In this document: in pieces, positions 1-6,130 of the stretch
How the letters are laid out: each line of letters opens with the position of its first letter
Position numbering within the stretch: the stretch's first letter is position 1
Assembly: GCA_002478145.1 (NCBI GenBank)
Contig: DLMI01000071.1
Location: 1-14,038 of the forward strand
DNA length: 14,038 nt
Direction: 5' to 3'
From: Acidobacteria bacterium UBA7540
Lineage (GTDB): Bacteria; Acidobacteriota; Terriglobia; UBA7540
The notes under the pieces: model-generated
Seen by the model: the letters and a program-made list of their open reading frames with translations, nothing else
Told to the model about the DNA's origin: nothing
The model's database searches: none
Position numbers and translations under genes: made by a program

Positions 1-2
1 AC

Positions 3-440
3 CTTCATCGGAATCAGCAATATCTCGACTACTATCATATTTTGCATCTCAATCGGACTGCTGTTAACGAGAAAGTTCGAGTCATCGCGACTCAGAATAT
101 CCACTATTACGCACTAATCGATTATCTGAGGAGCATTTTTGAAAAGACATCGAAAAACAACATTCTGTGCAGAAATCAGGATATGGCAATCAGCCCTCTC
201 ATATGCTGGCTGGAGAAGTACTTGGAGTTCGAAGTTCCGATGAGCGCTTCGGAACTTGCGGCGAAACCTCCGTCAGAAAAACTTGCGTTCTATGACGAAT
301 CCCAGAGCATTATGAGTCGAGGCGGGAGCGAGTTCCAAGTGACTGAGGAACGCTTCCTAGATAGCAGGTTTCTGCGCCTTGCCAATGGTGAATCGCTGGC
401 TGATGCACTGTCAAACGAAACTCAACGTGTCTCTAAATGA
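3..440 (+). CDS. Unrecognised protein, 3' part of gene (5' end outside window)
   Basis: The frame is open from the first bases of the window to a TGA at 438-440, so this is the C-terminal part of a longer protein. A TTG at 42 could act as a start, but nothing forces that choice. About 145 residues are visible. They are mixed and soluble-looking, with an aromatic-rich stretch near the beginning (HYYALIDYLRSIF) and an acidic, Ser-rich second half. There is no membrane segment, cysteine cluster or motif I can assign. Base composition is visibly more AT-rich than the rest of the window, which may point to horizontal transfer. A strong terminator-like hairpin follows about 50 bases downstream. I do not recognise the family and assign no function. 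Confidence 0.5.
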   Translation, partial: LHRNQQYLDYYHILHLNRTAVNEKVRVIATQNIHYYALIDYLRSIFEKTSKNNILCRNQDMAISPLICWLEKYLEFEVPMSASELAAKPPSEKLAFYDESQSIMSRGGSEFQVTEERFLDSRFLRLANGESLADALSNETQRVSK

Positions 441-491
441 ATTTGGGGGTTGCTCTGGTCCAGGTTTCGGGTAGCCATCTTCGAACCCGGC

Positions 492-530
492 GCCCACGGT
501 CACTTCTCTCGTGACCGTGGGCTTTTCCTT
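492..530 (+). terminator. Rho-independent terminator-like hairpin
   Basis: A perfect 12-bp inverted repeat (492-503 with 511-522, GCCCACGGTCAC / GTGACCGTGGGC) encloses a 7-base loop. It is followed by TTTTCCTT on the plus strand. It lies about 50 bases after the stop of the upstream gene, as expected for its terminator. Confidence 0.7.
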
Positions 531-751
531 CGATGACCAACTGGAGTACGTGCACCGGAGTCTCGTGCGGAAAGGCCCGGTGAGGCGACGCGAAGATAGC
601 CGGTTGGCGAGTTACAACAGTTTTGCTTTGGACACGGCAACGATAGCGGCGTGCCCCATTCAGTTTGACGACGTGCGGTTGCCGCTGGGGCATCGGGCAT
701 GAGAAAAGCCCACAGATCGGCGAACCAATCGCGGAAAGCGAGTAAGCGAAC
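531..751. other. Intergenic stretch, no gene supported
   Basis: Short open frames exist here on both strands, but none has a convincing start, ribosome binding site or recognisable protein. The only structure seen is the left copy of an inverted repeat at 688-713. The last bases hold the weak purine-rich leader (GGAAAGCGAG, 733-742) of the next gene. Confidence 0.4.
688..713 (+). repeat. Left copy of inverted repeat flanking the HNH-like gene
   Basis: This 26-base stretch (core GGCATGAGAAAA followed by CCCAC) recurs in reverse orientation at 1603-1627, with one substitution and one 1-base indel. The two copies bracket the zinc-binding protein gene at 752-1525. Confidence 0.5.
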
Positions 752-1525
752 ATGCCGAAGGGAAAATGTAAGCTGTGCCTAAACCCCAGAGAACTTCAAA
801 AAAGCCATCTTCTACCGGCAGCCCTCTACAGGATGACCCTCGACCCCAGGGACAAGAACCCCCATCCGGTGCTCACGACCCGAAAGGTTGCCGTCCGTAC
901 GTCGAAGCAGCTAAGGGACTACGTGTTTTGTAGGGAGTGCGAACAACGTTTCAATGATTGCGGAGAACGTTGTCTGATAAGTCAGGTGGATAACGGCAGG
1001 GATTTCCCTCTGCTCAATAAGTTGAACGTGGCAATGGCCTTCACCTCAGGACCGTTATTGGCAGCATTTTCAGGAACGGCGGTGGGTGTCGACACCGAAA
1101 AACTCGCCTACTTCGTCCTCAGCGTTTTGTGGAGGGCCTCTGTCCACAAATGGCGGATCTTAGGCCAAACCACCTCAGTAAGCCTCGGACCTTTCGAGGA
1201 CCCAATCAGAAAATACCTTCTCGGCGAGTCGGGATTTCCATGTGGCGTGGTGGCTGTCGTCACAGTTTGTACTGACTTTGCTTCAAAGGGCTCGTTTTTC
1301 GTTCCCTGCTTGGTATCTCAAAATCAGTTCACTACGTATTCTCTGCTTACGCGCGGAATTTACTTCAGGGTTCTGATGGGAAGCAACCTTCCTGCTGGGA
1401 TCCGAGAGCTCTGTTGCGCTAGCTCTAGTCGCAAGCCCATTTTCAAAGCGAGTTGCGAGGAGAAGACATTGGGTGCGTTCGCTCACCTAATCTCAACCGC
1501 CAAAATCACACAAGGCCTATCGTGA
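752..1525 (+). CDS. HNH-like zinc-binding protein of unknown function
   Basis: The ATG at 752 gives 257 residues. The N-terminus carries a zinc-knuckle layout: C6-x2-C9, then KSHLLPAALYR with H19, then C60-x2-C63-E followed by RFN. The order CxxC, SH-helix, CxxC resembles treble-clef HNH-type nucleases and related zinc-binding domains. The remaining 190 residues have no motif I know. They include a hydrophobic helix with LWRASVHKW around 126-134 and several further cysteines. Catalysis is not demonstrated: the second His and Asn of a classical HNH site are not clear. No export signal or membrane segment stands out. It stands alone, following a terminator and followed by non-coding DNA, and is bracketed by short inverted repeats at 688-713 and 1603-1627. 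A nuclease or defence role is possible but is inference only. Confidence 0.6.
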   Translation: MPKGKCKLCLNPRELQKSHLLPAALYRMTLDPRDKNPHPVLTTRKVAVRTSKQLRDYVFCRECEQRFNDCGERCLISQVDNGRDFPLLNKLNVAMAFTSGPLLAAFSGTAVGVDTEKLAYFVLSVLWRASVHKWRILGQTTSVSLGPFEDPIRKYLLGESGFPCGVVAVVTVCTDFASKGSFFVPCLVSQNQFTTYSLLTRGIYFRVLMGSNLPAGIRELCCASSSRKPIFKASCEEKTLGAFAHLISTAKITQGLS

Positions 1526-1602
1526 ATTTGCCGGTGGCCGGCGCAGACCGCTGGTTTGTGCAGCGCGTAGCGACGGTGTCGCCTCGGCGACCAGTCATGA
1601 TC

Positions 1603-1627
1603 GTGGGTTTTCTCATGCCTGATGCCC
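1603..1627 (-). repeat. Right copy of inverted repeat flanking the HNH-like gene
   Basis: Reverse-complement partner of 688-713. On the minus strand it starts 8 bases after the stop codon of the XRE antitoxin remnant (1636-1638). Confidence 0.5.
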
Positions 1628-1635
1628 TTCGCACC

Positions 1636-1755
1636 TCACGGCTCGTTCGTGAGCGCTTTTTGCACCGCTTCCGGGTTTCTATCAATCACTGCCAAGTAGG
1701 CGCGCACCGCGCTTTCTGGACGCCTGCGCCCTTGCTCCCATTCCTGGAGCGAGCG
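1636..1755 (-). pseudogene. C-terminal remnant of an XRE-family (HTH) antitoxin
   Basis: Reading the minus strand from 1755 gives RSLQEWEQGRRRP, then about 26 residues including AVRAYLAVIDRNPEAV, and a TGA at 1636-1638. The motif L-Q-E-W-E-x-G-R-R-x-P with a following helix ending in PEAV is the typical end of HigA/NadS-type helix-turn-helix antitoxins. About 40 residues survive. Upstream of 1755 the frame loses similarity and runs into the palindromic element at 1776, so the N-terminal half and any toxin partner are gone. The family call is established knowledge; that it is non-functional is inferred from truncation. Confidence 0.65.
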
Positions 1756-1775
1756 CGGGCTGTGCTGGCCGCTTT

Positions 1776-2071
1776 TGAGCCCCAAAGGGGCGACCTACCC
1801 CAGCCCAGGCCATTGGCCTGGGTTGAGCGGCCCATGCATTTCAACTGAGCCCTGAAGGGGCAAGCCACAGGCTTGTTTCAATCCCACACATATCGTTCGT
1901 CGTGCTCGACCCCGTACGTTTGCCAAACTTGTGAAACTCCCCCTGGAAACTTACCCTTCGGTGGAATGGGTTTTGTGTGGCGCACCCCTTCAGGGTGCAA
2001 ATGTTGGTCTGATTCCGCGCTTGCCCCAGGGCGTTGCCCTGGGCTGGGATGAATCGCCCCTTTGGGGCTCA
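1776..2071. repeat. Nested palindromic repeat element with inverted ends (REP/BIME-like)
   Basis: Two arms of about 55 bases (1776-1830 and 2015-2071) are inverted copies of each other. Each arm contains a GCCCC-3-GGGGC hairpin (1779-1791; 2056-2068) and an 8-bp-stem, 3-base-loop hairpin (1804-1822; 2025-2043). Between them lie further palindromes, including GCACCC/GGGTGC at 1982-1998 and a related GCCCTGAAGGGGC at 1849-1861. No reading frame fits. The layout resembles clustered REP sequences that may be spread by a transposase elsewhere in the genome. Confidence 0.6.
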
Positions 2072-2260
2072 CGATCCTCGACGTTCTCTTCCTTGCTTAC
2101 CCGCGGGCGGCGCTCCGATGCATCGGGACGCCCCACGATCAGGGACAACATCTCTGTCACCGCGTCCTATCCGTGGCCTGTTCTGGCTTCTTAACGGTCG
2201 CCGACATACAATGTCCGCCGCGGCGAACCCTCGACGCACTGCCCGCTGTCAGGTGCAGGA

Positions 2261-2689
2261 TCATGGAGTTCTAATCCGCTTGACGACTTCCTCCAGTCCC
2301 AATTGCTGGAAGTGTTTCACGTTCCAGGTGTAAAGGGTCTCGGCCCTGGCCTTCAGAGCGCACCGCGCCAGCAGTGCATCATAGACCGTACCTCCCATCA
2401 CCCCAAGCGCCGACGCTTGCTCGATGGTCGCGTAGTATTCCTCCTCGTCGAGCGCTACGAGGGTGAGCCGCTGCCGGATTTCTGCAAGGAACAACATCGC
2501 CTGTTCACAACTCACCCGGTATTTGCCGGGCATCCGGGTGAGGGTGGCGTAGACCTCCGCCAGGCTGTGAGCCGCGCAGCACGCCTGGCGCTTCTCGAAG
2601 CGGAGGAAAACGTCCAGGCTGGCTTCATGGTGTTCGTGATCGCCGAGGAAGGTTGGGACCAGAACCGAGGTATCGAAGAGGGCCTTCAC
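2261..2689 (-). CDS. vapC: PIN-domain ribonuclease toxin, VapC family
   Basis: 142 residues from a GTG start at 2689. PIN nucleases cleave specific RNAs using a cluster of acidic residues that bind Mg2+ or Mn2+. The candidate acidic residues here are D6 (in LFDTSV), E45 (SLAEVYATLTRMPG) and D104 (TVYDALLARCAL), with N123 in TWNVKHF at the usual fourth position. Length is normal for VapC. The start overlaps the stop of the antitoxin gene by four bases (GTGA), so the pair is probably translationally coupled and forms one operon transcribed leftward. The antitoxin should inhibit the toxin by direct binding. The gene appears intact, and the GTG start may keep toxin output below antitoxin output. 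Identification as a PIN toxin is firm; the RNA target is unknown. Confidence 0.9.
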   Translation of the reverse strand: MKALFDTSVLVPTFLGDHEHHEASLDVFLRFEKRQACCAAHSLAEVYATLTRMPGKYRVSCEQAMLFLAEIRQRLTLVALDEEEYYATIEQASALGVMGGTVYDALLARCALKARAETLYTWNVKHFQQLGLEEVVKRIRTP

Positions 2690-2961
2690 TGCTCTTTACC
2701 TAAAGCGGCTCGATGACGTCCCTCTCGGATCTGGCGAAGCGTGTCATTGACCACCGAGGCGGGTAACTTTTGCCCGGTTCGATAGACCCAAACGCCGCGC
2801 TCCTTCTGAAGGGGCGTAGTGGCCCGGAGCGGGCGCAAGGTAACTTGCTCGCCCGAACTCTCCACCTCCAGCGTGTCGCCGGGACTTAGTTGCAGCTCGT
2901 CGCGCAATGCCTTCGGTAACACCATGCGGCCAGCCTTGTCCAGAGTGAGTTTAGCGACCAT
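2686..2961 (-). CDS. vapB: AbrB/MazE-type antitoxin of the VapC toxin
   Basis: I chose the ATG at 2961 because the protein then begins MVAKLTLDKAGRMVLPKALR, the standard start of a SpoVT/AbrB swapped-hairpin DNA-binding domain. The frame stays open further upstream, but that extension has no family resemblance. The product is 91 residues. The AbrB fold spans about 3-46 (KAGRMVLPKALRDELQLSPGD), followed by a basic tail of about 45 residues that would wrap the toxin. It should neutralise the downstream PIN toxin and repress its own promoter. An AT-rich palindrome sits 14 bases upstream of the start. No strong Shine-Dalgarno is seen directly before the ATG. The stop overlaps the toxin start by four bases. 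Confidence 0.88.
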   Translation of the reverse strand: MVAKLTLDKAGRMVLPKALRDELQLSPGDTLEVESSGEQVTLRPLRATTPLQKERGVWVYRTGQKLPASVVNDTLRQIREGRHRAALGKEQ

Positions 2962-2974
2962 GATGGTAGTGTAC

Positions 2975-3004
2975 AATGGTATATGCCATTTGTAAATGCC
3001 ATTT
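2975..3004. promoter_or_regulatory. Candidate operator of the AbrB-VapC operon
   Basis: A near-perfect 16-bp palindrome (2975-2990, AATGGTATATGCCATT) is followed by a second copy of its half-site ATGCCATTT (2983-2991 and 2996-3004). It lies just upstream of the antitoxin start in an AT-rich patch, where autoregulatory binding by an AbrB-type antitoxin is expected. Function is inferred from position and symmetry. Confidence 0.5.
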
Positions 3005-3245
3005 TTCAGGCGCCCTGATAGGCCGTTAGCCGGGGCCGCCATGGACAGCGCCGAAGGGTTTTCCTGCAACCTGCCGGGTTCCGGCAGCATGAAACCAAGC
3101 CCGGTTCCGTGGCATATGTGGCCTCGAATGAAGAACCCAGAAACGCCGGCCCCACGCTCGGGCGCCACTTCGTCATCGCCCTGGGGACCGAGCAAGTGGG
3201 ATGCGCATTCGCTGCATGGAAGCGCTAAGAGTCACGCGGGAAGAA

Positions 3246-4601
3246 TCACGAAGCCTTGGGCAGATGCGCCAGTGCCTCTTTGATCTTTTCTTCCGGATAC
3301 TCGTAATCGGAGAGTTCGCCTGCCAAGTATTTCTCGTAAGCCGCCATGTCGAAGTGGCCGTGCCCGCTTAAATTGAACAGGATGGTCTTCTCCTTACCTT
3401 CCTCTTTTGCCTTCAGGGCTTCTTCAATCACGCAACAGACGGCATGGGAGGTTTCCGGGGCCACGATGATTCCCTCCGCACGCGCGAAGGTTATGGCCGC
3501 CTCAAAGCACTTCAGTTGCAGATAGCTCACCGCCTCGACGACGCCCTCGCGGTGCAGCAGGCTGACCAGCGGGGCCATGCCGTGATACCGCAAACCGCCG
3601 GCATGGATGCCCGCCGGAATGAAGTCGTGCCCCAAGGTATCCATCTTCAGCAGCGGCGTCATCCCGCTCTTGTCGCCAAAATCATAGGCATAGACCCCTT
3701 TCGTCATGGTTGGGCACGCTGCCGGTTCGACCGCGATGAGCCGGATCTGTTTTCCGGCGGCTTTGAGCGGTACGAAGGGAAACGCCAACCCCGCGAAGTT
3801 ACTTCCCCCGCCACAGCAGCCAATCACGATGTCAGGGAACGCCCCGGCGAGCTTCATTTGGGCAATAGCCTCCTGGCCGATGATGGTCTGGTGCAGCAGG
3901 ACGTGATTGAGGACGCTGCCCAGCGAGTAATTGGTGTCCTTGCGGTGCGCGGCATCTTCAACCGCTTCGCTGATGGCGATGCCCAGGCTGCCGGGGCAGT
4001 CGGGATCTTCGGCAAGAACCTGTCTTCCAGCAGCAGTCTGCTCGCTCGGTGAAGGAATGCACTTTGCCCCCCAAACCTCCATCATGGTCCGCCGGTGCGG
4101 CTTCTGGTAGAAGCTGCATTTGACCATGTAAACCATGCACTCCTGGCCGAAAACGTTGCACGCGAACGCCAGGGCGCTTCCCCACTGGCCCGCACCGGTC
4201 TCGGTGCAGATGCGCTTAATTCCCGCAACTTTGTTGTAATAGGCCTGAGGGGTCGAGGTGTTCAGCTTATGGCTTCCTGCCGGTGAGACACCTTCATTTT
4301 TGTAAAAGATTTTCGCTGGAGTTCCGAGGGCCTTCTCGAGCCGCCACGCCCGGCACAACGGCGTCGGCCGCCAGAGCCGCAGGATGTCGAGCACAGGTTC
4401 CGGGATGGGAATAGTTGGGGAAGCGGAAACCTCCTGCTCGATCAACTGCGCGGGGAATATCGCTTCCAGATCGCCGGGCCCGGCCGGCTTTAGCGTCCCG
4501 GGATGAAGTGGAGGCGGCAGAGGCGCTGGCAGGTCGGGAACGACGTTATACCAAATCTTCGGTAGTTCACGTTCCGGCAAAATATATTTGTTTTCTCTCA
4601 C
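3246..4601 (-). CDS. trpB: Tryptophan synthase beta chain, TrpB2 type
   Basis: 451 residues from GTG at 4601, with a clear AGGAGT ribosome binding site at 4613-4608. TrpB is a PLP enzyme that joins indole to serine to make tryptophan in the cytoplasm. Visible landmarks are the Schiff-base lysine K112 in AGSHKLNT, catalytic E134 in [10 protein letters not shown], the phosphate-binding GCCGGGSN loop (261-268) and SGHGHFD (412-418). The roughly 50-residue N-terminal extension, overall length and GQW in the ETGAGQ loop fit TrpB2 rather than TrpB1, which is nearer 400 residues. TrpB2 proteins often lack the tight TrpA partnership and may salvage free indole. No trpA or other trp gene is adjacent, consistent with that role. 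A tandem-hairpin repeat lies 27 bases upstream of the start. Confidence 0.95.
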   Translation of the reverse strand: MRENKYILPERELPKIWYNVVPDLPAPLPPPLHPGTLKPAGPGDLEAIFPAQLIEQEVSASPTIPIPEPVLDILRLWRPTPLCRAWRLEKALGTPAKIFYKNEGVSPAGSHKLNTSTPQAYYNKVAGIKRICTETGAGQWGSALAFACNVFGQECMVYMVKCSFYQKPHRRTMMEVWGAKCIPSPSEQTAAGRQVLAEDPDCPGSLGIAISEAVEDAAHRKDTNYSLGSVLNHVLLHQTIIGQEAIAQMKLAGAFPDIVIGCCGGGSNFAGLAFPFVPLKAAGKQIRLIAVEPAACPTMTKGVYAYDFGDKSGMTPLLKMDTLGHDFIPAGIHAGGLRYHGMAPLVSLLHREGVVEAVSYLQLKCFEAAITFARAEGIIVAPETSHAVCCVIEEALKAKEEGKEKTILFNLSGHGHFDMAAYEKYLAGELSDYEYPEEKIKEALAHLPKAS

Positions 4602-4627
4602 AAGTTGACTCCTATTTTCGACGTAGC

Positions 4628-4684
4628 GCCGGTCCCGCGCACGGCGGGACCGGCACGTGCCGACCCCGCGCCTGCGGGGTCGGC
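4628..4684. repeat. Tandem hairpin repeat (REPIN-like)
   Basis: Two hairpins with perfect 11-bp stems stand side by side. The first pairs 4628-4638 with 4644-4654 (5-base loop); the second pairs 4659-4669 with 4674-4684 (4-base loop). The linker GGCACGTGCC is itself palindromic. The outer ends GTAGCGCCG and, inverted, GTAACGCCG are nearly the same, so the unit looks like one mirrored element. In the trpB leader RNA it could fold about 15 bases before the ribosome binding site. No T-tract follows. Confidence 0.6.
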
Positions 4685-4689
4685 GTTAC

Positions 4690-5012
4690 ATAAGGCTCAG
4701 GTGGCTTGAATCCTCCAAAACAATTCTGATCGTCTAGAGAGCATCGTCTGCCACAAATCGGGCAGTTTCGGAAGGTCAGGTTCGCAAGCCAAATCATCCG
4801 GGTAAAGCTATCCCCGCTTGGCGGCGGCCCCCACGCCGTCAAACCGTGCAGTTAAGCTAAAACGCGGAGAATAGCACAAAACGTGCGCGAAGGGGCAATG
4901 GCAATTTTGAATGCTGAATTCTGGATCCTGATTTGCCCTCTTCACTCTCCCCGCTGCCGCCGAATCGGAGACAGGCTGAAGAGCGCATGCCCACGCCACT
5001 TGGCTCCTTTTT
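4690..5012. other. Intergenic region without a supported gene
   Basis: A minus-strand open frame across 4612-4842 contains NCPICGRRC, but it runs through the hairpin repeat and has no good start. From 4898 to 4935 there is a low-complexity patch built on variants of TGAATGCTGAATTCTGGAT. The trpB promoter should lie upstream (right) of 4613; no clear -35/-10 pair stands out. Confidence 0.35.
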
Positions 5013-5264
5013 CTATCGCGGCATTTCATCCCCTTCGCGGGGTGGCTTTCCACCGCGACGCCGCATGATCTTGTCGAAGGTCTTGAAGTCCGCCCGCGCT
5101 CTCCGATCCTCGAAAAACCGGGCGGTTTGGAGAGCCGAGACCTTCTCCGCCACCGCCGTGGCTACGAACTGGTTGATGCTCGTTCCGTCCTGCCTGCTCA
5201 ACCGCTCGACCGCTTCCTTGAGCGACCGGGGTAGGCGCAAGGGATAGGTCTTTGCTTCACTCAT
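5013..5264 (-). CDS. Ribbon-helix-helix protein, likely antitoxin of the preceding PIN toxin
   Basis: 83 residues from ATG at 5264, preceded by a strong AGGAGG (5278-5273). The N-terminus TYPLRLPRSLKEAVERLSRQDGTSINQFV has the RHH pattern: a short strand with alternating residues (YPLRLP), helix A, then the GTSINQFVATAVAEKV helix typical of HicB/CopG/Arc-like regulators. The remaining 35 residues are charged and probably bind the toxin. Its start overlaps the PIN gene stop by ATGA, so the two are coupled and co-transcribed leftward. Unusually, the antitoxin is second in the operon, and its strong ribosome binding site lies inside the end of the toxin gene, which may ensure excess antitoxin. 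Antitoxin function is inferred from context. Confidence 0.82.
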   Translation of the reverse strand: MSEAKTYPLRLPRSLKEAVERLSRQDGTSINQFVATAVAEKVSALQTARFFEDRRARADFKTFDKIMRRRGGKPPREGDEMPR

Positions 5265-5692
5265 GGTTTGATCCTCCTGATCGCTTCGCGCGGAAGCAGG
5301 ACTTCTATACCAAACTGCGAAGGTACGATTCCGAAATCCCGCACGTTAAACGTGACCAGGGCGTCCGCGTGACCGTTGACGGCCGCTTCCAGCACCATTT
5401 CATCGCCCGCATCGCGAAGCTGTGGCCGCCACAGAAAATGCGTCCTCACCGGCTCTGCCAGGGCAACGACCGCCGTGAGAAAGACATCGACCTCCCGATC
5501 TGACAGCCCCGATGCCAGCCGATGCTCCGCCTGGCAGCAGACGGCTTCGTATTCCAGGGCCAGGGCCACGCTCACCAGAAGCGTCGTCCGGCCCTGCCGT
5601 GCCGACCGCAAAATTGCAGCGGACGCCCCACTCGGGCTGCGCATCGCCGCTACCACCACGTCGGTGTCCAGCACCAGTCTCACATCGCCCAC
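5261..5692 (-). CDS. PIN-domain toxin (COG1569-like)
   Basis: 143 residues from a GTG at 5692; a second GTG at 5683 (before RLVLDTDVVV) is an equally plausible start. The start VRLVLDTDVVVAAMRSPSGAS, the central LRDAGDEMVLEAAV and the end VTFNVRDFG are hallmarks of the putative toxin-antitoxin PIN family. Candidate metal ligands are D9, E47, D97 and N116/D119. The predicted activity is metal-dependent RNA cleavage. The gene is first in a two-gene operon, and its TGA overlaps the ATG of the ribbon-helix-helix gene. Immediately upstream lies a fragment of a sugar-isomerase gene, so the promoter must sit in or beside this broken sequence. No good Shine-Dalgarno is seen before either start. The family call is firm; activity is inferred. 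Confidence 0.87.
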   Translation of the reverse strand: MGDVRLVLDTDVVVAAMRSPSGASAAILRSARQGRTTLLVSVALALEYEAVCCQAEHRLASGLSDREVDVFLTAVVALAEPVRTHFLWRPQLRDAGDEMVLEAAVNGHADALVTFNVRDFGIVPSQFGIEVLLPREAIRRIKP

Positions 5693-5717
5693 GATATCAT
5701 ATCTTTGGTGATGTTAC

Positions 5718-5783
5718 AATGCTCCTGTTGTTGTCGCGCAGCAAACGCAGGACCTGCACAATGGGCGTGTCACCGTAATGCCC
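5718..5783 (-). pseudogene. Fragment of a xylose-isomerase-like (TIM-barrel) gene
   Basis: On the minus strand this piece reads GDTPIVQVLRLLRDNN. That matches GDTPIVEVLRLLRDNK in the intact TIM-barrel gene at 6520-7407, on the same strand. At DNA level 5728-5775 and 6632-6679 agree at nearly every base over about 48 positions. Outside this block similarity stops. It is therefore a truncated copy of the same family, either from a partial duplication or left from a lost paralogue. Confidence 0.75.
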
Positions 5784-5881
5784 TCTTCGCTGTCCCCACT
5801 GCGGGCTGCCTTTGAAGATCGAGGGCGGACCTGTCCTGTAGCTCCGCGCCTTGGAGTGCGGTAGCGCTAGCATTTTGTCTG

Positions 5882-5895
5882 TCATACGTGTATGA
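5882..5895. promoter_or_regulatory. Candidate operator of the RelB/RelE-like module
   Basis: Inverted repeat TCATAC-GT-GTATGA, 22 bases upstream of the antitoxin start, in an AT-rich stretch that could also supply a -10 element (around 5891-5905). Ribbon-helix-helix antitoxins typically repress their own promoter from such short palindromes. No footprint evidence exists; inferred from position. Confidence 0.5.
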
Positions 5896-5917
5896 TATGT
5901 AGTATAGAGAGGACCCT

Positions 5918-6130
5918 ATGCTTTCTATTCGGCTAGACCCTGACATTGAAAGGCGACTGTCCGAACTGGCGAAGCGCACGGGGCGGACCAAGTCCTACTA
6001 TGCCCGCGAACTCATCGAGGGGAGTATTGAAGACCTCGAAGACCGTTATCTTGCAGAGGCGCGCCTGGAGAAGCGCCGCCCTTCTCTCACCAGCCGACAG
6101 GTGCGAAAAGAGCTTGGCCTGGAACATTGA
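5918..6130 (+). CDS. RelB-like ribbon-helix-helix antitoxin
   Basis: 70 residues from ATG at 5918, with AGAGGA (5908-5913) as ribosome binding site. MLSIRLDPDIERRLSELAKRTGRTKSYYARELI is a classic ribbon-helix-helix domain: strand MLSIRLD, helix A IERRLSELAKRTG, then TKSYYARELIEGSI. The acidic-basic tail (EDLEDRYLAEARLEKRRPSLTSRQVRKELG) should lie along the toxin. Expected role: a dimeric DNA-binding repressor and neutraliser of the RelE-like toxin encoded next, with which it overlaps by 17 bases. A palindrome at 5882-5895 is a likely operator. It is transcribed away from the PIN-RHH module. Confidence 0.87.
   Translation: MLSIRLDPDIERRLSELAKRTGRTKSYYARELIEGSIEDLEDRYLAEARLEKRRPSLTSRQVRKELGLEH

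Larger units (their letters stand above)
1526..2260. other. 735-bp gene-free region rich in repeats and a gene remnant
   Basis: No intact gene is supported. It contains a 6-bp hairpin (1578-1591), the right copy of the HNH-flanking inverted repeat, the decayed end of an XRE antitoxin and a nested palindromic element (1776-2071). From 2072 to the VapC stop at 2261 I see no recognisable structure. Confidence 0.6.

Noticed and set aside
462..503. tRNA-like 3' end (TTCGAAC followed by a GC-rich stretch), possibly an attachment site
   Set aside because: The bases before TTCGAAC cannot pair with those after it to form a T-arm, and no anticodon arm or acceptor stem is present.
433..753. Minus-strand open frame of 106 codons
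   Set aside because: It runs through the terminator hairpin, has no ribosome binding site and reads as low-order Arg/Pro/His-rich sequence typical of antisense frames.
2962..3195. 78-residue N-terminal extension of the AbrB-type antitoxin
   Set aside because: The extension shows no family resemblance and covers the AT-rich palindrome that fits an operator. The internal ATG at 2961 gives the standard AbrB N-terminus.
3108..3230. Plus-strand frame ending in GRHFVIALGTEQVGCAFAAWKR and TAA, perhaps a gene tail
   Set aside because: It looks somewhat protein-like but has no recognised family, start or upstream continuation; chance in GC-rich DNA is as likely.
4612..4842. Minus-strand 76-codon frame with NCPICGRRC, a possible zinc ribbon
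   Set aside because: Only one CxxCxxxC cluster is present, the C-terminal third is translated hairpin repeat, and no start signal is seen.
5697..5885. 62-codon minus-strand frame as a real small gene
   Set aside because: Its only recognisable part is the copied piece of the sugar-isomerase gene, and the rest is unrelated intergenic sequence. It is better treated as a pseudogene fragment.
5946..6113. Longer upstream version of the RelE-like toxin
   Set aside because: The added 56 residues are an out-of-frame reading of the antitoxin gene and lack any RelE features.
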